Shown here: piece after piece, positions 52,241 to 54,888 of the stretch
How the letters are laid out: every line of letters begins with the position of its first letter
Position numbering within the stretch: position 1 is the stretch's first letter
IMG/VR virus record: IMGVR_UViG_3300008110_000120
Location: 1 to 54,888 of that record
DNA length: 54,888 nt
Reading direction: 5' to 3' (one strand)
Origin: a virus
Translations under genes and position numbers: made by a program
The notes under the pieces: model-generated
Told to the model about the DNA's origin: nothing
Database searches by the model: none
Seen by the model: only the letters and a program-made list of their open reading frames with translations

Positions 52241-52409
52241 ATTTGTGCTCTCTCAATATAAGTTCGTTTCCTTCAACGGTAAAATTAATCGGAGTTTCTT
52301 CGTACCAACTGATTTCATTGACGATCCACTCTGGAATAATAACATGATATTCTCCCGTAATTGGATCGACTTCTATGAACTTAATTTCTTCGCCGGATTT
52401 TTTTTTCAT
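52233..52409 (-). CDS. AbrB/MazE-like small protein, 58 residues
   Basis: ATG 52409 to TGA 52233. It begins MKKKSGEEIKFIEVDPITGE. The segment GEYHVIIPEWIVNEISWYEE followed by FTVEGNELILRE matches the swapped-hairpin AbrB pattern (strand, IP-x-x-[IV], helix, small loop, strand, ILR). AbrB and MazE proteins bind DNA as dimers and often control transitions or antitoxin operons. It opens the accessory operon next to an inverted repeat (52411-52451), so autoregulation is conceivable. The family call is by pattern; no toxin gene is visible. Confidence 0.7.
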   Translation of the reverse strand: MKKKSGEEIKFIEVDPITGEYHVIIPEWIVNEISWYEETPINFTVEGNELILREHKYE

Positions 52410-52410
52410 A

Positions 52411-52451
52411 TTCGTTATATAAAATCTTTTTTTTCTTTTTTATATAGCGAA
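52411..52451. repeat. inverted repeat ahead of the AbrB-like gene
   Basis: Arms TTCGTTATATAAAA (52411-52424) and TTTTATATAGCGAA (52438-52451), one mismatch, loop of 13 T-rich bases. It starts two bases from the ATG 52409. It could be an operator, and its TATATAA elements could be -10 boxes on either strand. Confidence 0.55.
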
Positions 52452-52603
52452 ATTTTTTTTTATGTGAGTGTTATATTTAACTCGCTTCCGTAACACTTTG
52501 TAGGTTAGGGTAGTTATGCGTTTTTATAACCGCGCCCCGCCGGGGACATAACAAACGCCCCCCAATTAACTGCTGATTCACGAACGAAGGCACTGGGGCA
52601 GGG
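52452..52603. other. intergenic boundary between AT-rich operon and GC-rich block
   Basis: About 150 bases without a gene I can support. A short GC hairpin CCCCG-C-CGGGG lies at 52535-52545. Base composition changes abruptly near 52530 from T-rich to GC-rich. I see no tRNA here. Confidence 0.4.
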
Positions 52604-52777
52604 TCACCCCCGCACTTCGTCAGAATGAACCTCAGCGAACTGTGCCGCCCATACGGTGGCAGGGATGCCCACGGGGTAAACCATAGCGGGATTCTCATTC
52701 CAGGCGCTGCCGTCGTTACGGTAGGAGACCCACACGGTCTGGCGGTCCTTGAGGCGGGTGGCAGGGGAGAGGCGCAT
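52604..52777 (-). CDS. GC-rich small early-type protein, 57 residues
   Basis: Starts MRLSPATRLKDRQTVWVSYR. ATG 52777 is preferred because the in-frame upstream codons are part of the promoter repeat (52782-52815). Further sequence is NDGSAWNENPAMVYPVGIPA and TVWAAQFAEVHSDEVRG, a small soluble protein with Trp residues and an acidic C terminus. The extended -10 box lies about 30 bases before the ATG and no Shine-Dalgarno is seen. Unrecognised; small early proteins of this kind often bind host factors, which is inference. Confidence 0.65.
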   Translation of the reverse strand: MRLSPATRLKDRQTVWVSYRNDGSAWNENPAMVYPVGIPATVWAAQFAEVHSDEVRG

Positions 52778-52781
52778 CGGA

Positions 52782-52815
52782 GGCGGTTGGTTGAACTGGG
52801 TTAATTGTAGCACGT
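52782..52815 (-). promoter_or_regulatory. extended -10 promoter within a 34-base exact repeat (copy 1)
   Basis: Contains minus strand TGCTACAAT (52804-52812), an extended -10 element, about 27 bases before the ATG of the 57-residue gene. The whole 34 bases recur unchanged at 53019-53052. A GGGGG/CCCCC stem-loop lies just upstream (about 52822-52840). Confidence 0.6.
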
Positions 52816-52831
52816 AACGGGGCAGGGGGGG

Positions 52832-53014
52832 TCAATCCCCCATCGCTTCCTTCAATGCCTCAAACGCTGCCATCCAATGGGCGGCGTCGGCGTGTTTGCC
52901 AGCAAGGCGCTCATCCACGGCAAAGCACAGCACGGCGGTTCGGATGGTGCCCCAAGTCCCGTCGGGCAGGGTGAGGGTGGTAAGGTTCTCAGCGTTCCAG
53001 GGGGAGGCGGTCAT
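52832..53014 (-). CDS. GC-rich small early-type protein, 60 residues
   Basis: Starts MTASPWNAENLTTLTLPDGT at ATG 53014, chosen because the codons before it are promoter sequence. Beta-rich first half (TWGTIRTAVLCFAVDERLAG) and helical second half (HADAAHWMAAFEALKEAMGD). GC content is far above that of the structural genes. A GGGGGATTGACCCCC stem-loop spans its stop. It has its own extended -10 promoter. Not recognised. Confidence 0.65.
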   Translation of the reverse strand: MTASPWNAENLTTLTLPDGTWGTIRTAVLCFAVDERLAGKHADAAHWMAAFEALKEAMGD

Positions 53015-53018
53015 GAGA

Positions 53019-53052
53019 GGCGGTTGGTTGAACTGGGTTAATTGTAGCACGT
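53019..53052 (-). promoter_or_regulatory. extended -10 promoter within a 34-base exact repeat (copy 2)
   Basis: Identical to 52782-52815, with TGCTACAAT at 53041-53049. It precedes the 60-residue gene. Confidence 0.6.
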
Positions 53053-53064
53053 CGGGGGGCGGGG

Positions 53065-53229
53065 TCAGACCATATGGTCCGCCAGACCCCAGTTAATCAC
53101 AATCAGGTCGGGGTTCAGGCGAGCGCAGGTGTCCCATGCCTGCTGGGCGGTTTCTGCCATGTAGGACAGGGTGACCTGCCGACGCTGGCGAGTGTGGAAA
53201 CCGGTGAACAGGAAACTGGATTCGGTCAT
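53065..53229 (-). CDS. GC-rich small early-type protein, 54 residues
   Basis: ATG 53229 gives MTESSFLFTGFHTRQRRQVT, then LSYMAETAQQAWDTCARLNP and a hydrophobic end DLIVINWGLADHMV. The stretch AQQAWDTCARL recalls DADRAWDLCLDL in the upstream neighbour (53274-53435), so they may be diverged copies. ACCATATGGT, a 10-base palindrome, lies in the last codons. It has its own TGCTACAAT box (53253-53261). Unrecognised function. Confidence 0.62.
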   Translation of the reverse strand: MTESSFLFTGFHTRQRRQVTLSYMAETAQQAWDTCARLNPDLIVINWGLADHMV

Positions 53230-53252
53230 GGGGGGGGGTGTCGGTTGAGAGT

Positions 53253-53261
53253 ATTGTAGCA
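53253..53261 (-). promoter_or_regulatory. extended -10 promoter TGCTACAAT
   Basis: The same nine bases as in the two 34-base repeats, 24 bases before ATG 53229; the surrounding sequence has diverged. Confidence 0.55.
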
Positions 53262-53273
53262 CGTAACGGGGGG

Positions 53274-53435
53274 TCAGCGCCCGTCAGTGTAGTCTCCGAT
53301 GATGACCCCGTTGCAGCGGACCTGAGCGTACCCGTACTCTTCAGACAGATCCAGGCAGAGGTCCCATGCACGGTCGGCATCGGTGGTAGTGTTCTCCCAG
53401 GGAGCGGCGGGGCAGATCACGTCAAGGCGGGTCAT
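53274..53435 (-). CDS. GC-rich small early-type protein, 53 residues
   Basis: ATG 53435 to TGA 53274. Reads MTRLDVICPAAPWENTTTDA, DRAWDLCLDLSEEYGYAQVR and CNGVIIGDYTDGR. An acidic protein with three cysteines. The AWDxC helix resembles that of the downstream neighbour. It follows a stem-loop/TATACT cassette (53436-53523) and no Shine-Dalgarno is visible. Function unknown. Confidence 0.62.
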   Translation of the reverse strand: MTRLDVICPAAPWENTTTDADRAWDLCLDLSEEYGYAQVRCNGVIIGDYTDGR

Positions 53436-53523
53436 TTGGTTCGTTTGCTTTGGTTCCCTTAGTATAGGGGGTCAGAACCCCCCCAAGCGGAAACCCTGTG
53501 CCAGTGGTTTGACTGGCACAGGG
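53436..53523 (-). promoter_or_regulatory. stem-loop plus TATACT promoter cassette (PeSL-like)
   Basis: It has a 12-base perfect stem (53494-53505 with 53512-53523, loop 6), a second GGGGGT/ACCCCC stem (about 53467-53482), then TATACT at 53461-53466 and a leader ending CAAACGAACCAAATG. The leader end resembles that at the left edge of the window (CAAACGAACTCAAATG). Confidence 0.65.
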
Positions 53524-53540
53524 CAGAGGGCAGTTATCTA

Positions 53541-53753
53541 TTAGAATTGAATTTCACTCAGAGTAGGAGCAGCAGCGGAATCAGAACCGCCACTGTCAGA
53601 AACCCCATCAGCAATTGAATCAAGAATTTGGAGAATTTGCTCACCATTGGAACCTTGGCGAAGGAGTGAGAGAATGACATCGCGGGACATTTGAGTATAC
53701 ATTAGAGAGTGTAATTTGGTGGGTTTAAAGTCATCACCAGGACTCCAATTCAT
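53541..53753 (-). CDS. hypothetical small protein, 70 residues
   Basis: Starts MNWSPGDDFKPTKLHSLMYT. The middle part SRDVILSLLRQGSNGEQILQ, followed by ILDSIADG, is a helical pair, and the tail is Ser/Gly/Asp/Ala-rich and disordered. Composition is less GC-extreme than the block at 52.5-53.5 kb. The start overlaps the preceding gene by 4 bases (ATGA). A 12-base terminator-like stem follows its stop. Conserved in cyanophages to my recollection; function unknown. Confidence 0.8.
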   Translation of the reverse strand: MNWSPGDDFKPTKLHSLMYTQMSRDVILSLLRQGSNGEQILQILDSIADGVSDSGGSDSAAAPTLSEIQF

Positions 53754-53911
53754 CGACCCATTGGCATATGCAGCAGGCGGAAGTCATCCTCTATCCATGA
53801 GAAATAAACCCAGATTTTGTCAACGAATTTTGTAGTCTTCTTCAGGTAATATTTGTCGGAGGGTGAGAGTTTGCGGTAAACTTTGCCGTTGCTGATGTGA
53901 ATCGTTTTCAT
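53750..53911 (-). CDS. small basic protein, 53 residues
   Basis: ATG 53911 to TGA 53750. Reads MKTIHISNGKVYRKLSPSDK, YYLKKTTKFVDKIWVYFSWI and EDDFRLLHMPMGR. Basic N-terminal half and aromatic centre. It is coupled to the next gene by ATGA. The gap of 26 bases upstream holds no clear promoter, so it is probably read from the 54198 unit. Not recognised. Confidence 0.68.
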   Translation of the reverse strand: MKTIHISNGKVYRKLSPSDKYYLKKTTKFVDKIWVYFSWIEDDFRLLHMPMGR

Positions 53912-53937
53912 TGGAGTTTGTGATGAGTGAGTTAGAT

Positions 53938-54198
53938 TCAGAAGTCGAAAACGTCGCCGTTGATTTCTGCGCGATTGACTTTAGGGTCGTTCCACTTCAC
54001 ACCGTCAGGGGTTTCTTTGGTGCCGAATTCATAGAACATTTCCAGCAGTTCTTCATAGCAGCAGATGTCATTTTGATCAATCAATTCTTGAATGCCTTCA
54101 TCATTCTGAATCCACAGAACCACGTTCCAGGTTTCATAATTCGTCCAACCGTTGTAGGTTGTATCGGTGAGGCAAGTCTGGTAGGTTGCGGTTGCCAT
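53938..54198 (-). CDS. NGWTNYETWNV-family small protein, 86 residues
   Basis: ATG 54198 is preferred; codons upstream of it are the promoter cassette. The protein starts MATATYQTCLTDTTYNGWTN. The motif NGWTNYETWNVVLWIQNDEG is the signature of a small family widespread in phages and some bacteria (a DUF; I recall DUF7249). The rest is acidic and helical (YEELLEMFYEFG). Function unknown. It has its own TATAAT cassette and no Shine-Dalgarno. Confidence 0.82.
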   Translation of the reverse strand: MATATYQTCLTDTTYNGWTNYETWNVVLWIQNDEGIQELIDQNDICCYEELLEMFYEFGTKETPDGVKWNDPKVNRAEINGDVFDF

Positions 54199-54283
54199 TT
54201 GGTTGGGTTGCTTGGTATGAATCAATTATAAGGGGTGGAAGTGCCGTTCTGGGGGAACCTTGTGCCAGTTCCCCAAGTGGCAA
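54199..54283 (-). promoter_or_regulatory. stem-loop plus TATAAT promoter cassette (PeSL-like)
   Basis: Minus strand TGGCACAAGG lies in the loop of a GGGGAAC/GTTCCCC stem (54252-54258 with 54268-54274). TATAAT follows at 54225-54230, then a leader ATTCATACCAAGCAACCCAA. The leader matches that at 54521-54552 at nearly every base. Confidence 0.65.
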
Positions 54284-54520
54284 TTAGCAACCCATCCGCT
54301 GGCAAAGTGCCTCCAAATTCTTCTCAACTTGATCGCTGAAAAGGGATTCTTGAATGACCTCCCGAATCTTCAGCAGAGCATAATCATATCCTTCATCATT
54401 CGTCAATTGATTCTGATACTTTTCAGCAGTGGAGTAGCAGTCAAACAGACGCATAGAATCAAAGTTTTCGCCTTCATAATCCCAACCACCAATCACGGCA
54501 TAAACTTTGGAGATTTGCAT
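54284..54520 (-). CDS. hypothetical small protein, 78 residues
   Basis: ATG 54520 gives MQISKVYAVIGGWDYEGENF, then DSMRLFDCYSTAEKYQNQLT. The upstream in-frame codons are leader sequence. The pattern KVYAVIGGWDYEGE-(R)LFDCYSTAEKY resembles small phage and plasmid proteins with a beta-hairpin and helix that are annotated only as hypothetical. The C-terminal half is helical. It is transcribed from its own cassette. Confidence 0.8.
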   Translation of the reverse strand: MQISKVYAVIGGWDYEGENFDSMRLFDCYSTAEKYQNQLTNDEGYDYALLKIREVIQESLFSDQVEKNLEALCQRMGC

Positions 54521-54602
54521 TTGCTTGGGTTGCGTGGTATGAATCAATTATAGGGGGTGGGAGGGGGCATCCGGTGCCCCCCTTGTGCCACTTGTCAGAC
54601 TG
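54521..54602 (-). promoter_or_regulatory. stem-loop plus TATAAT promoter cassette (PeSL-like)
   Basis: TGGCACAAGG, then a GGGGGCA/TGCCCCC stem-loop (about 54563-54581), then TATAAT at 54547-54552, then a leader ATTCATACCACGCAACCCAA before the ATG. Confidence 0.65.
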
Positions 54603-54776
54603 TCACACCTCCAACAGTTCGGGATAGTATTCTTGACATTCAGAGATCAATTCTTCATCAGAAAACTTAGCATAGCCCTCATCCAGGTAATCATAACAAA
54701 GTTGAGTCATTGTCTTTAGGTCCATGTCATCCAACATCTGCTGAATGAGTTGGTCTTGAAGTTCAGTGCGGTTCAT
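54603..54776 (-). CDS. small acidic protein, 57 residues
   Basis: ATG 54776 follows the upstream stop without a gap (TGAATG). Reads MNRTELQDQLIQQMLDDMDL, KTMTQLCYDYLDEGYAKFSD and EELISECQEYYPELLEV. Strongly acidic and helical. Probably translated with the upstream gene. Small acidic early proteins can act as DNA mimics or bind host enzymes, but nothing here proves it. Confidence 0.72.
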   Translation of the reverse strand: MNRTELQDQLIQQMLDDMDLKTMTQLCYDYLDEGYAKFSDEELISECQEYYPELLEV

Positions 54777-54888
54777 TCATCGTCTCCAAAGTTGTTCATA
54801 AGAAAGTCCTCAAGTTCAATCAGTTTGCTCTCACTGAGAGAGACAATGTACTCATCAACGATAGTAGCGAGCAGGTCAGGATGTTGGC
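54777..54888 (-). CDS. small acidic protein, C-terminal part (cut by window edge)
   Basis: An open frame enters from the right edge and ends at 54777. The visible end reads QHPDLLATIVDEYIVSLSES, KLIELEDFLMNNFGDDE. It is acidic and helical, similar in style to its downstream neighbour, and both follow a pattern common in cyanophage early genes. The start lies outside the window. Confidence 0.65.

Noticed and set aside
52477-52698. 73-residue minus-strand frame
   Set aside because: Overlaps the supported gene 52604-52777 in another frame and crosses the composition boundary; no promoter or start context.
52778-53050. Extended N termini MLQLTQFNQPP on two small proteins
   Set aside because: These codons are the 34-base promoter repeat itself; translation would start before the predicted transcript start. 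The internal ATGs are used instead.
53093-53380. 95-residue frame across two small GC-rich genes
   Set aside because: Long only because GC-rich DNA has few stops; it covers a promoter box and two better-supported starts.
54199-54547. Extended N termini MIHT.QP on the 53938 and 54284 genes
   Set aside because: They begin at non-ATG codons inside the TATAAT cassette; the conserved leaders explain the apparent protein similarity.
1-54888. tRNA genes and CRISPR arrays
   Set aside because: Looked for cloverleaf-like GC-rich stretches in gaps, especially 52452-52603, and for spaced repeats; none found by eye. The 34-base repeat has only two copies. A tRNA scan would settle it.

Overview
The window is part of the genome of a T4-type contractile-tailed phage (myovirus) that most likely infects marine picocyanobacteria (Synechococcus or Prochlorococcus). 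The evidence is the T4 order of structural genes (25-6-[giant]-8-[giant]-13-14-15-16-17-18-19-20-21-22-23, then uvsY, uvsW, 55, 47, 46), a phage S-adenosylmethionine decarboxylase (speD), a nucleotide-sugar dehydrogenase, a DUF3110-like cyanobacterial protein, and many small proteins typical of cyanomyoviruses. Every gene I can support is on the minus strand, so transcription runs from high to low coordinates; open frames on the plus strand are shadows.

Read in transcription order. (1) 54888-52500: a block of tiny, mostly early-type genes. Several have their own promoter, a leader without an obvious Shine-Dalgarno, and a stem-loop between units. The part between about 52500 and 53530 is strikingly GC-rich against the AT-rich rest. 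(2) 52409-49631: a tightly packed accessory operon with 1-8 base overlaps: an AbrB-like small protein, two related small proteins, a GT-A glycosyltransferase-like protein, a basic 50-residue protein, an unknown 196-residue protein and speD. (3) 49598-26568: baseplate genes 25 and 6, a 3992-residue giant where T4 has gene 7, gene 8, and a 2375-residue DUF4815-type protein. (4) 26566-8878: small virion proteins, neck proteins (13, 14, 15), terminase (16, 17), tail sheath and tube (18, 19), portal (20), prohead core and protease (21, 22) and major capsid protein (23), ending at a strong terminator. (5) 8811-937: a capsid-targeting-like peptide gene, an apparently 5'-truncated tail-tube-like (gp3-position) gene, uvsY, uvsW, late sigma factor 55, recombination nuclease 46/47 with a DUF3110-like gene between, and a short UDP-glucose-dehydrogenase-like gene. 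(6) 903-1: a small basic protein, a helical protein and the start of an HEXXH protein, again separated by stem-loop/promoter cassettes.

The genes form a transcription programme. Sigma70-like promoters serve the early genes, gene 55 and the glycosyltransferase. Seven exact TATAAATA boxes, the T4 late promoter read by gp55, sit 20-38 bases upstream of start codons, mostly of virion genes. Observations worth a second look are the repeated stem-loop/promoter cassettes at both ends of the window, three small proteins with a T4-like capsid-targeting N terminus, the broken 5' end of the gp3-position gene, and three repeat modules shared between virion proteins.
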